A stretch of 20,627 nt of DNA, from the IMG/VR virus record IMGVR_UViG_3300005436_000274, positions 1 through 20,627 of that record. One strand, 5' to 3'. This document shows, piece by piece, positions 12,391-17,211 of this stretch; the first letter of the stretch is position 1, and each line of letters opens with the position of its first letter. The translations under genes and the position numbers were made by a program. The notes under the pieces were generated by a model. The model saw only the letters and a program-made list of their open reading frames with translations. It had not been told where the DNA came from and made no database searches. This DNA comes from a virus.

Positions 12391-12462
12391 GGTGCCTAAC
12401 GGGGTTCGAACCCGTAATGGGAGAGCCACAATCTCCAGTGTTACCATTACACTATAGACACC
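12391..12462 (-). tRNA. tRNA-His(GTG)
   Basis: 72 nt including G-1 paired with C73, the histidine hallmark. Acceptor GTGTCTA/TAGGCAC, D stem GTG/CAC, anticodon stem GGAGA/TCTCC with loop TTGTGGC, T arm ACGGG-TTCGAAC-CCCGT. Confidence 0.95.
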
Positions 12463-12475
12463 ATAGCAAAGCAAA

Positions 12476-12531
12476 CTAGCGAGCGGCAGTGGAGGGTAAA
12501 GTATGGAAAAACTCTTGCTGTCGCTCCCTAG
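12476..12531 (-). repeat. Spacer hairpin between tRNA-Gln(TTG) and tRNA-His
   Basis: CTAGCGAGCGGCAG (12476-12489) pairs with CTGTCGCTCCCTAG (12518-12531) at 12 of 14 positions. It ends 4 bases from the tRNA-Gln 3' end. Confidence 0.65.
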
Positions 12532-12535
12532 TCGG

Positions 12536-12608
12536 CACGACCTTCAGGATTCGAACCCGAATAGTTTGAGTCAAAGTCAAACGTCCTACCTAGTTAGACG
12601 AAGGTCGT
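12536..12608 (-). tRNA. tRNA-Gln(TTG)
   Basis: 73 nt. Acceptor ACGACCT/AGGTCGT, G73, D stem GTCT/GGAC, anticodon stem TTTGA/TCAAA with loop CTTTGAC, T arm TCGGG-TTCGAAT-CCTGA. Confidence 0.9.
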
Positions 12609-12612
12609 AGGA

Positions 12613-12657
12613 AAGACCGTTACCACACCCTCTGTGCCGACGCGCAGTAACCGTCTT
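12613..12657 (-). repeat. Spacer hairpin between the anticodon-less tRNA and tRNA-Gln
   Basis: AAGACCGTTAC (12613-12623) pairs with GTAACCGTCTT (12647-12657), 10 of 11 positions. It fills the spacer, leaving 4 bases at one end and 1 at the other. Confidence 0.7.
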
Positions 12658-12658
12658 A

Positions 12659-12718
12659 TGGAGATGGTCGGATTCGAACCGACGACCTCTAGCGCTCTTC
12701 CAACTGAGCTACATCCCC
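12659..12718 (-). tRNA. 60-nt tRNA lacking its anticodon arm
   Basis: Acceptor GGGGATG/CATCTCC, D arm GCTC-AGTTGGAA-GAGC, T arm GTCGG-TTCGAAT-CCGAC and A73 are all perfect. The 17-nt anticodon arm plus variable loop is reduced to CTAGAGGTC. It looks like a precise deletion in a normal tRNA, possibly between the two sides of a CTAGA/TCTAG stem, with the T- and D-domains kept intact. Confidence 0.7.
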
Positions 12719-12721
12719 GAG

Positions 12722-12766
12722 TGCGTAGAGTACCAAAAATCGGACCCGGGTTTGATACCCTACGCA
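12722..12766 (-). repeat. Spacer hairpin upstream of the anticodon-less tRNA
   Basis: TGCGTAGAGTA (12722-12732) pairs with TACCCTACGCA (12756-12766) at 10 of 11 positions, starting 4 bases from the tRNA 5' end. Confidence 0.65.
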
Positions 12767-12779
12767 TGTGACACACTGT

Positions 12780-12877
12780 CTGGCTTCTCCGAGCGATCCC
12801 ACTAGTGAGCGAAAGGACAAACTCTCACTAGCCGTGGCAGGCGGGATTTGCTAAAGCGATAAAGTGTCCGAAGCCAG
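12780..12877 (-). repeat. Nested spacer hairpins next to tRNA-Val
   Basis: CTGGCTTC (12780-12787) pairs with GAAGCCAG (12870-12877). Inside, CTAGTGAG (12802-12809) pairs with CTCACTAG (12824-12831). The outer arm ends 1 base from the tRNA-Val 3' end. No gene is seen. Confidence 0.7.
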
Positions 12878-12878
12878 G

Positions 12879-12951
12879 TAGCGACAACTGGGCTCGAACC
12901 AGTGGCCTCCTCTTTGTAGGAGAGGCGCTCTTCCAACTGAGCTATGCCGCT
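12879..12951 (-). tRNA. tRNA-Val(TAC) with C33
   Basis: 73 nt. Acceptor AGCGGCA/TGTCGCT, A73, D arm GCTC-AGTTGGAA-GAGC, T arm ACTGG-TTCGAGC-CCAGT. Anticodon stem CCTCT/AGAGG with loop CCTACAA, so position 33 is C. A shifted pairing with loop CTACAAA would need a mismatch and an unusual frame. Confidence 0.82.
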
Positions 12952-12955
12952 ACGC

Positions 12956-12987
12956 AACGTGCAGCAGCCTCAAAAACAGTGCACGTT
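12956..12987 (-). repeat. Spacer hairpin upstream of tRNA-Val
   Basis: AACGTGCA (12956-12963) pairs with TGCACGTT (12980-12987), 4 bases from the tRNA-Val 5' end. Confidence 0.65.
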
Positions 12988-13028
12988 ACGCTCTCTGTTC
13001 CCCTTTAAGGAGCCATCCAAAATGGGGA

Positions 13029-13101
13029 TGGAAGTGAAGAGATTCGAACTCTCACTGACTAGTTCTTAAATCTAGTGCCTCTGCCGTTGGGCTACACTTC
13101 C
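13029..13101 (-). tRNA. tRNA-Leu(TAA), class I body
   Basis: 73 nt. Acceptor GGAAGTG/CACTTCC, A73, anticodon stem CTAG/CTAG plus one mismatch, loop TTTAAGA, 5-nt variable loop TCAGT, T arm GAGAG-TTCGAAT-CTCTT. Confidence 0.85.
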
Positions 13102-13102
13102 A

Positions 13103-13160
13103 CGCTAGCGTGTTGAGAAAGGGCTTGGAGCCAAGTGTCAAAGCTCCACACGTTCTAGCG
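13103..13160 (-). repeat. Nested spacer hairpin between tRNA-Met and tRNA-Leu(TAA)
   Basis: CGCTAG/CTAGCG (13103-13108 with 13155-13160), GTGT/ACAC inside, then GGAGC/GCTCC (13127-13131 with 13143-13147). It starts 1 base from the tRNA-Leu 5' end. Confidence 0.65.
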
Positions 13161-13177
13161 TTCGGCCAATTGCCGAG

Positions 13178-13249
13178 TTGCGACAGACGGATTCGGACCG
13201 TCAACTTCCATCTTATGAAGATGGCGCTCTACCATTGAGCTATATCGCA
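13178..13249 (-). tRNA. tRNA-Met(CAT), elongator type (or Ile2)
   Basis: 72 nt. Acceptor TGCGATA/TGTCGCA fully paired (so not initiator), anticodon stem CCATC/GATGG with loop TTCATAA, A73. T loop is TCCGAAT, with C55 instead of the usual T. Confidence 0.88.
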
Positions 13250-13255
13250 AAGTGA

Positions 13256-13319
13256 GAGGTAGTACGTCAGTGGAACTACCTCATTCCGGAAAACCTTATG
13301 CGCGCACCGAGAGGTGTGC
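13256..13319 (-). repeat. Two spacer hairpins between tRNA-Ile(GAT) and tRNA-Met
   Basis: GAGGTAGT/ACTACCTC (13256-13263 with 13275-13282) and GCGCACC/GGTGTGC with a GAGA loop (13302-13308 with 13313-13319). Confidence 0.65.
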
Positions 13320-13321
13320 GG

Positions 13322-13395
13322 TGGAGACAGCTAGACTCGAACTAACAACCTCCGCCTTATCAGAGCGGCGCTCAGACCAATTGAGCTATGTCTCC
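13322..13395 (-). tRNA. tRNA-Ile(GAT)
   Basis: 74 nt. Acceptor GGAGACA/TGTCTCC, A73, D arm GCTC-AATTGGTCT-GAGC, anticodon stem CCGCT/GGCGG with loop CTGATAA, T arm GTTAG-TTCGAGT-CTAGC. Confidence 0.95.
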
Positions 13396-13453
13396 ACGAT
13401 GTAGACGCGCGAGCCTACATCGTTTGGTCCCACTAGTGCTCCACAGTGGGGAC
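13396..13453 (-). repeat. Two spacer hairpins between tRNA-Asn and tRNA-Ile(GAT)
   Basis: ACGATGTAG/CTACATCGT (13396-13404 with 13415-13423) directly abuts the tRNA-Ile 5' end. GTCCCACT (13427-13434) pairs with AGTGGGGAC (13445-13453), which runs into the discriminator base of tRNA-Asn. Confidence 0.75.
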
Positions 13454-13524
13454 TCTCTAGACTAGATTCGAACTAGTAACCACTCGATTAACAGTCGAGA
13501 GCTCTACCATTGAGCTACTAGAGA
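13453..13524 (-). tRNA. tRNA-Asn(GTT)
   Basis: 72 nt. Acceptor TCTCTAG/CTAGAGA, G73, D stem GCTC/GAGC, anticodon stem CTCGA/TCGAG with loop CTGTTAA, T arm ACTAG-TTCGAAT-CTAGT. Confidence 0.95.
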
Positions 13525-13528
13525 AGGC

Positions 13529-13597
13529 AGCGCCAAGTCGCTTCTGCCGTCGACTTAGCGCTTGAGCAGTAAGCGAAAGGGCCGTAACTCTTACTGC
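13529..13597 (-). repeat. Two spacer hairpins between tRNA-Gln(CTG) and tRNA-Asn
   Basis: AGCGCCAAGTCG (13529-13540) pairs with CGACTTAGCGCT (13551-13562), 11 of 12. GCAGTAAG (13566-13573) pairs with CTTACTGC (13590-13597). Confidence 0.75.
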
Positions 13598-13600
13598 CGG

Positions 13601-13671
13601 CTCCCGATGATGGATTCGAACCACCGTTCTTGGAGTCAGGGTCCAATGTGATACCATTACACTAATCGGGA
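13601..13671 (-). tRNA. tRNA-Gln(CTG) with C33
   Basis: 71 nt. Acceptor TCCCGAT/ATCGGGA, G73, D stem GTG/CAC, T arm GGTGG-TTCGAAT-CCATC. Anticodon stem TTGGA/TCCAA with loop CCCTGAC: anticodon CTG, position 33 is C. The other glutamine tRNA (12536) has CTTTGAC. Confidence 0.88.
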
Positions 13672-13673
13672 AA

Positions 13674-13747
13674 GTGAAGAGGCTAACTTTTTCCACTGTA
13701 AGTAGGATTTTGTAAGCCTCTAACTTATTAGCAACGACACTCTTCAC
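13674..13747 (-). repeat. Spacer hairpin with two alternative pairings, next to tRNA-Gln(CTG)
   Basis: GTGAAGAG (13674-13681) pairs with CTCTTCAC (13740-13747). The overlapping AGAGGCT (13678-13684) instead pairs with AGCCTCT (13715-13721). The two stems share four bases and cannot both form. Confidence 0.65.
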
Positions 13748-13756
13748 AGAGTGCGG

Positions 13757-13829
13757 CGACTCATACGGGATTTGAACCCGTGATCTCTAGCGTGACAGGC
13801 TAGCGCGATAACCCCTTCGCTAATGAGCC
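13757..13829 (-). tRNA. tRNA-Asp(GTC)
   Basis: 73 nt. Acceptor GGCTCAT/ATGAGTC, G73, D stem GCGA/TCGC, anticodon stem CTAGC/GCTAG with loop CTGTCAC, T arm ACGGG-TTCAAAT-CCCGT. Confidence 0.95.
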
Positions 13830-13832
13830 TCA

Positions 13833-13873
13833 CAGTTTTCTCGCTCCACTTAGCCTTGGCGCGCTTAAAACTG
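13833..13873 (-). repeat. Spacer hairpin upstream of tRNA-Asp
   Basis: CAGTTTT (13833-13839) pairs with AAAACTG (13867-13873), 3 bases from the tRNA-Asp 5' end. Confidence 0.55.
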
Positions 13874-13918
13874 GTAAACTAGCATCTTTGCAGACCACTT
13901 ACGCGAAAGCGCGATCAA

Positions 13919-13990
13919 TAGCCCGTACCAGACTCGAACTGGTGTCTTGACATTGAGGGTGTCAAATGCTAGCCGCTACACCAACGGGCC
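13919..13990 (-). tRNA. tRNA-Glu(CTC) with C33
   Basis: 72 nt. Acceptor GGCCCGT/ACGGGCT, A73, T arm ACCAG-TTCGAGT-CTGGT. Anticodon stem TGACA/TGTCA with loop CCCTCAA. It is clearly a sister of the gene at 14203-14274, whose loop is CTTTCAA; bases 33 and 34 both changed T to C. Confidence 0.88.
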
Positions 13991-14202
13991 TCGCCGGATC
14001 AAGGCTACTCACCTCTATGCACGCTGTGACTTTCACCCTCACACTGCAAGCGGAATCGTACTGTAGCGTACATCACCGACCGCGAATTTGCAACATGTTT
14101 TAATCCGACTAGCTAGTTGAGTGACCATTCTAGTCTGGACACTCCTGATTCACTTTCACTAGATGCGTCAGCGAATCCTTTGGACTGTACTAGCACAGTC
14201 AA
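13991..14202 (-). other. 212-nt non-coding spacer with hairpins
   Basis: Between the two Glu tRNAs. Pairs seen: CGGAT/ATCCG across about 100 bases, TGCAA+GCGG with CCGC+TTGCA (14045-14092), GACTAG/CTAGTC, and GACTGT/ACAGTC (14183-14200) just before the tRNA-Glu(TTC) 3' end. No ORF with an SD and no tRNA arm seen. Confidence 0.5.
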
Positions 14203-14274
14203 TAGCGCGTACGAGACTCGAACTCGTGTCTTGACATTGAAAGTGTCAAATGCTAACCTTTACACCAACGCGCC
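14203..14274 (-). tRNA. tRNA-Glu(TTC)
   Basis: 72 nt. Acceptor GGCGCGT/ACGCGCT, A73, anticodon stem TGACA/TGTCA with loop CTTTCAA, T arm ACGAG-TTCGAGT-CTCGT. Confidence 0.94.
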
Positions 14275-14309
14275 AGATATGCCACTACGACATATACCCC
14301 CTCAAACAT

Positions 14310-14540
14310 TCATTCCCGCATAGCCATCTCCACAAAGCCACTCCTTGCAAGTTCCGTACTGATATGTACTACCTGTTTGATAGGCTTACGTAGTAGATGC
14401 GAAATGCGATCCACACTTCGCTCGCCATCAGATAAAATAAACACTTGCCTGTGTGCTCGGTCCCACTGTGGTGGCCACTGCGGATGGTACACCATTAGCT
14501 TCTTACCGTTCACCGTGCGACGAGAGACTAGCACCGTCAT
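14310..14540 (-). CDS. Small winged-helix-like protein inside the tRNA array
   Basis: 76 residues starting MTVLVSRRTVNGKKLM. ATG 14540 has GAGGAG 7 bases upstream; the 81-residue GTG form lacks one. A basic N-terminal half ('YHPQWPPQWDRAHRQ') is followed by 'VFILSDGERSVDRISHLLRKPIKQVV' and 'LARSGFVEM'. This is the 'L.DG.RT...I..LL..P...V...L..L...G.V' pattern of small winged-helix domains. It could bind DNA or RNA. Its place amid tRNAs invites a role in their expression, but nothing shows this directly. Confidence 0.7.
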   Translation of the reverse strand: MTVLVSRRTVNGKKLMVYHPQWPPQWDRAHRQVFILSDGERSVDRISHLLRKPIKQVVHISTELARSGFVEMAMRE

Positions 14541-14594
14541 TGCATTTCTCCTCACACCCTACTGCACTTACTACTGAGAAGCGACTCTCAAGAA

Positions 14595-14667
14595 AGCCCT
14601 GAACGAGACTCGAACTCGTACCACAACGTTGGCAACGTTGCATGCTAGCCTATTGCACCACCAAGGC
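14595..14667 (-). tRNA. tRNA-Gly(GCC)
   Basis: 73 nt. Acceptor GCCTTGG/TCAGGGC, U73, anticodon stem CAACG/CGTTG with loop TTGCCAA, T arm ACGAG-TTCGAGT-CTCGT. Confidence 0.93.
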
Positions 14668-14672
14668 ATGGT

Positions 14673-14745
14673 CACGACAGTACGAGTTGCTACAGCTGTT
14701 CACTAACTCAAGTATGTAAGCTGTCGCCGTTAGAGTACTGTCGTG
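14673..14745 (-). repeat. Nested 11-bp spacer hairpin between tRNA-fMet and tRNA-Gly(GCC)
   Basis: CACGACAGTAC (14673-14683) is the perfect complement of GTACTGTCGTG (14735-14745). Inside, ACAGCT pairs with AGCTGT. It fills almost the whole spacer. Confidence 0.8.
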
Positions 14746-14751
14746 GCACTA

Positions 14752-14825
14752 TTCAGCGGGAAGGATTCGAACCTCCGACCTTCGGGTTATGAGCCCGACG
14801 AGCTAACCACTGCTACCACCGCTGG
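14752..14825 (-). tRNA. Initiator tRNA-fMet(CAT)
   Basis: 74 nt. C1 faces A72 (acceptor CCAGCGG/CCGCTGA), and the anticodon stem TCGGG/CCCGA carries the three consecutive G-C pairs diagnostic of initiators. The loop is CTCATAA. The stretch from the D stem through the variable loop is close to the E. coli initiator. Confidence 0.95.
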
Positions 14826-15095
14826 ATGGAACTCCTGTGTGTACGTTTCGGCAGAGAAGCATACCGTACCTACTCCGTACTCTCGCAGCTAAGTTAGACG
14901 CAGCCCCACAGGTAGGGCGCTTGGCTAAGTGAATCTCACCCTTATGCTTCTCGATCGCTAGGGATCCCACTTATTGGATGCCGCATCTTGCTTGCGACCG
15001 CTGAGCCTGAGGCGTGGTCGTGTGCACTCAAGAAGCTATCTGTGCTTCAGGCGAGGGTCACTTCCAGAGTGTGCTGGTGGCACGGATTCAGGCCA
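14826..15095 (-). other. 270-nt non-coding region with long-range pairing
   Basis: GAGAAGCATA (14854-14863) pairs with TATGCTTCTC (14943-14952). CCTGA/TCAGG and GAAGC/GCTTC pairs and a GTGC/GCAC hairpin lie further right. No tRNA arms, no SD-preceded ORF. It is far longer than the other spacers in the array and may hold a separate structured RNA. Confidence 0.4.
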
Positions 15096-15169
15096 TTCGG
15101 GAGAGAGGATTTGAACCTCTGATCTTCGATTTATGAGACCGATGGGTACGACCTCTACCCTACTCCCGG
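15096..15169 (-). tRNA. Second CAT tRNA with C1-A72 mismatch
   Basis: 74 nt. Acceptor CCGGGAG/CTCCCGA (C1 faces A72), D arm GGGT-AGAGGTCGT-ACCC, anticodon stem TCGGT/ATCGA with loop CTCATAA, T arm AGAGG-TTCAAAT-CCTCT. It lacks the three G-C pairs of an initiator, so it may be a variant initiator, an elongator Met or a lysidine-type Ile tRNA. Confidence 0.82.
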
Positions 15170-15174
15170 GCGTT

Positions 15175-15234
15175 GTGACCTTCGGCTAAGAAATGCAACG
15201 GTAGGCAACTACTCTATCACAAACCGAAGGCCAC
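15175..15234 (-). repeat. Spacer hairpin between tRNA-Trp and the CAT tRNA
   Basis: GTGACCTTCGG (15175-15185) pairs with CCGAAGGCCAC (15224-15234), 10 of 11 positions, ending 1 base from the tRNA-Trp 3' end. Confidence 0.7.
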
Positions 15235-15235
15235 A

Positions 15236-15309
15236 CACCAGTGCAGAGACTCGAACTCTGAACCTACCGTTTTGGAGACGGTTGCTGCTACCAATTGAGC
15301 TACACTGAT
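15236..15309 (-). tRNA. tRNA-Trp(CCA)
   Basis: 74 nt. Acceptor ATCAGTG/CACTGGT, G73, anticodon stem ACCGT/ACGGT with loop CTCCAAA, T arm CAGAG-TTCGAGT-CTCTG. Confidence 0.95.
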
Positions 15310-15344
15310 ATACCCGATCGTGTACGAGTCGTTAGAGCAAAAGC

Positions 15345-15416
15345 AACTTTTGTCAGGAGTCGAACCTGAAATCGATTGATCCGAAGTCAATTGCCTTACC
15401 ATTAGGCAACGAAAGT
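15345..15416 (-). tRNA. tRNA-Arg(TCG), second copy
   Basis: 72 nt. Acceptor ACTTTCG/CAAAAGT (one C-A mismatch), D stem GCCT/AGGC, anticodon stem ATTGA/TCAAT with loop CTTCGGA, T arm TCAGG-TTCGACT-CCTGA, discriminator T. Its body is unlike the copy at 8723-8795. Confidence 0.8.
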
Positions 15417-15454
15417 TTGTACGCTCTGAACTATTAGAGTACACTCTCGGATAG

Positions 15455-15527
15455 AGCGCCTAGAGAGATTCGAACTCTCGTCTCCACGTTGGAAGCGTGG
15501 CACACTATACCGCTGTGTTATAGACGC
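15455..15527 (-). tRNA. tRNA-Gly(TCC)
   Basis: 73 nt. Acceptor GCGTCTA/TAGGCGC, U73, anticodon stem CCACG/CGTGG with loop CTTCCAA, T arm GAGAG-TTCGAAT-CTCTC. First gene of the big array, about 20 bases from the promoter start point. Confidence 0.94.
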
Positions 15528-15553
15528 TTACTATTTATTTACTCTACATTATA

Positions 15554-15583
15554 ATTATAAGATAAAAGATTTGGTGAAATCAA
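15554..15583 (-). promoter_or_regulatory. Sigma70-type promoter of the main tRNA array
   Basis: -35 TTGATT (15583-15578), 18-bp spacer, -10 TATAAT (15559-15554) inside the perfect palindrome TTATAATTATAA. The spacer is identical to that of the promoter at 18289-18318, a recent duplicate. Confidence 0.85.
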
Positions 15584-15942
15584 GTGATTATAGAAGTTGC
15601 TTCTGTCTCCGCCCTAGCAAACTCTAACTTCTCATCCGGCACTTGATGTATCTCCGTCGGAGCCTGCGAAATGACTAACGCCTCCATGTCGAGTATCAGC
15701 GCTGTCGTCACCTCTGGAATGTCGACTGTCTCTTCGATGTCACTAAGATCTGAAGCGATGTCCGTCCGAACCCAAGCCTCATAGTGCGCAAAGTCCGGGA
15801 ATGCATCGCGAAGCCCCACACATTGTTCTGCACGCCGTTGTGCAGCCTCTGTTTGCTTCTGACGGTGTTGCGCCATACGCCTTCTACGGCGAGTCAGTGA
15901 GGGGCGATAGATGAGGGCGAGCCTCCTACGCCACCAACGCAT
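15580..15942 (-). CDS. Hypothetical protein with Arg-rich N-terminus
   Basis: 120 residues, SD GGGAG 8 bases before ATG 15942. The first 40 residues are extremely basic (MRWWRRRLALIYRPSLTRR) and could bind nucleic acid; the remaining 80 are acidic. A later ATG (residue 23) lacks an SD. The stop overlaps the -35 box of the tRNA-array promoter. No family recognised. Confidence 0.6.
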   Translation of the reverse strand: MRWWRRRLALIYRPSLTRRRRRMAQHRQKQTEAAQRRAEQCVGLRDAFPDFAHYEAWVRTDIASDLSDIEETVDIPEVTTALILDMEALVISQAPTEIHQVPDEKLEFARAETEATSIIT

Positions 15943-15961
15943 TTGACTAACTCCCTAGTCG

Positions 15962-16318
15962 CTAGGCGTGCATGATCTCCTGGTAGTGCGATGTACGTTG
16001 AGGATGCACTACTACCAACGGCGGCTTCCCTACATAGATTCTCAATCGCGTCTGCAACGCAGATCTAAGAACCCGCTCATACAAGCACGCGGTACTTATA
16101 CTATCCGATATAACTTGATCTGATACGGCGTCATCTATCTCAGCCATCGTAACCGCATAGACTTCCGCCGTCAGATGCGGCCAAACTAGCACTTGATCTT
16201 CATCAACTAGGTCTGTTAGTACAAACCCAGCTACTGCTGCAGAGGTGGACTCTACAAAGCCCCTTGCGAGCAAGAGTGCACGCACTAGTATCAACAAATC
16301 ACTTTCGGTTTCTTCCAA
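15962..16318 (-). CDS. Hypothetical acidic helical protein (TTG start)
   Basis: 118 residues. TTG 16318 is preferred because GGAGG lies 9 bases before it. The longer frame starting at 16333 would use the SD itself as codons. It is acidic and mostly helical ('ETESDLLILVRALLLARGF'), with a beta segment in the middle and a basic C-terminus ending 'YQEIMHA'. It lies between a membrane-protein gene and the Arg-rich gene in one unit from the promoter at 17173. No family recognised. Confidence 0.65.
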   Translation of the reverse strand: MEETESDLLILVRALLLARGFVESTSAAVAGFVLTDLVDEDQVLVWPHLTAEVYAVTMAEIDDAVSDQVISDSISTACLYERVLRSALQTRLRIYVGKPPLVVVHPQRTSHYQEIMHA

Positions 16319-16350
16319 GGCTCTAACCTCCAAAACAAATTTTTGAAATA

Positions 16351-16370
16351 CGGGTAGGCATGAAGCCTAC
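16351..16370 (-). repeat. 6-bp hairpin over the stop codon of the membrane-protein gene
   Basis: GTAGGC (16354-16359) pairs with GCCTAC (16365-16370). The TAG stop at 16367-16369 is inside the stem. No U-tract follows directly, so it is unlikely to be a full terminator. Confidence 0.45.
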
Positions 16371-17092
16371 ACCGCTTGAGTCTGAGCCTTGAACAGACCC
16401 TGCCCCTGGTTGAGAAACACAACTCTCTGCCCATGAACAAGCAAGATCATATCAAGCTTCCCATCGTAGTTGACGTCTTGAAACGTAACGACCGCTGGCG
16501 CCTGATCTGGCTGTGCCTCAAAAGAAAGATCCGGACCAGCATAGACGCGTGGCGTTGACACCAAATCACCATCTATGAACTCTACAATGTAGATCTTCCC
16601 CTTGACGTTCCAAACCACAAACTGCGACGGTACGCCAGACGTGTCAACAATCGCCTGCGTGTGGTACGATCGCGGGTAGCCGTACGCTACAGCGTTATAC
16701 GCACTCTCTGCTTGACTGATTGCCGTCGACCAACCCCAGAACATCAAGATGGCAATCACGACTCCCGCAACGATTTGGAATGCCACTCGACCATCAAAGT
16801 GATGTGCTCCCGACGGTGCACTATACGGCATCAACTGCCGATCCGGTGCGACTCCACCATGGCCCTTGGGAAAGCCAGGAATGACGCCGGCGTGACCCTT
16901 AGGACTTGCTGGTTGTGGCTGCTGCTGCGGTCGGTGCCGTTGCTGTTGTTGTAACTGCGCAGCAACGGTCGGATCGAACAAGTCGAACTCTTCGTCGCCT
17001 AACAGGTCTCCCGGCAACTGGACCTGCTTCCGATTGCCCTGATTCTGTCCCTGACCTCGCGCGCTGTTGAGAAGATCTCTGTGATCTTTCAT
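16367..17092 (-). CDS. One-pass membrane protein with Q-rich cytoplasmic tail and FG-GAP-like outer domain
   Basis: 241 residues, SD GGAGGT 10 bases before the ATG. Residues 1-100 are Gln/Pro/Gly-rich and likely disordered and cytoplasmic. Residues 104-125 ('VAFQIVAGVVIAILMFWGW') are a transmembrane segment. Residues 135-236 are beta-rich and end with 'DVNYDGKLDMILLVHGQRVVFLN' (shown by key residues D206, N208, D210, D214), the calcium-loop pattern of FG-GAP/VCBS repeats. Its 'AYGYPR..H....VD' opening and overall plan resemble a protein common in Ktedonobacteria genomes (from memory). It could be a surface or superinfection protein. Confidence 0.75.
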   Translation of the reverse strand: MKDHRDLLNSARGQGQNQGNRKQVQLPGDLLGDEEFDLFDPTVAAQLQQQQRHRPQQQPQPASPKGHAGVIPGFPKGHGGVAPDRQLMPYSAPSGAHHFDGRVAFQIVAGVVIAILMFWGWSTAISQAESAYNAVAYGYPRSYHTQAIVDTSGVPSQFVVWNVKGKIYIVEFIDGDLVSTPRVYAGPDLSFEAQPDQAPAVVTFQDVNYDGKLDMILLVHGQRVVFLNQGQGLFKAQTQAV

Positions 17093-17120
17093 GTCGGTGG
17101 TTACCTCCAGTAAAAAATTG

Positions 17121-17144
17121 AGCTACGTCGCGTTCGACGTAGCT
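17121..17144 (-). terminator. Leader hairpin with U-tract before the membrane-protein gene
   Basis: AGCTACGTCG (17121-17130) pairs with CGACGTAGCT (17135-17144) over a 4-base loop. On the minus strand CAATTTTTT follows, then the SD and ATG 17092. It stands between promoter and gene. Confidence 0.75.
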
Positions 17145-17172
17145 TGGCTAGCGGAGTATCACTCCTATTTAT

Positions 17173-17201
17173 ATTATAAGATGTTTCACTCCGGAAATCA
17201 A
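17173..17201 (-). promoter_or_regulatory. Sigma70-type promoter for the membrane-protein gene
   Basis: -35 TTGATT (17201-17196), 17-bp spacer, -10 TATAAT (17178-17173), just after the winged-helix gene. Confidence 0.85.
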
Positions 17202-17211
17202 GTCCGGCGGG

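Noticed and set aside
13457-13747. Minus-strand ORF of 96 codons
   Set aside because: It is composed of two tRNA genes and their spacer hairpins.
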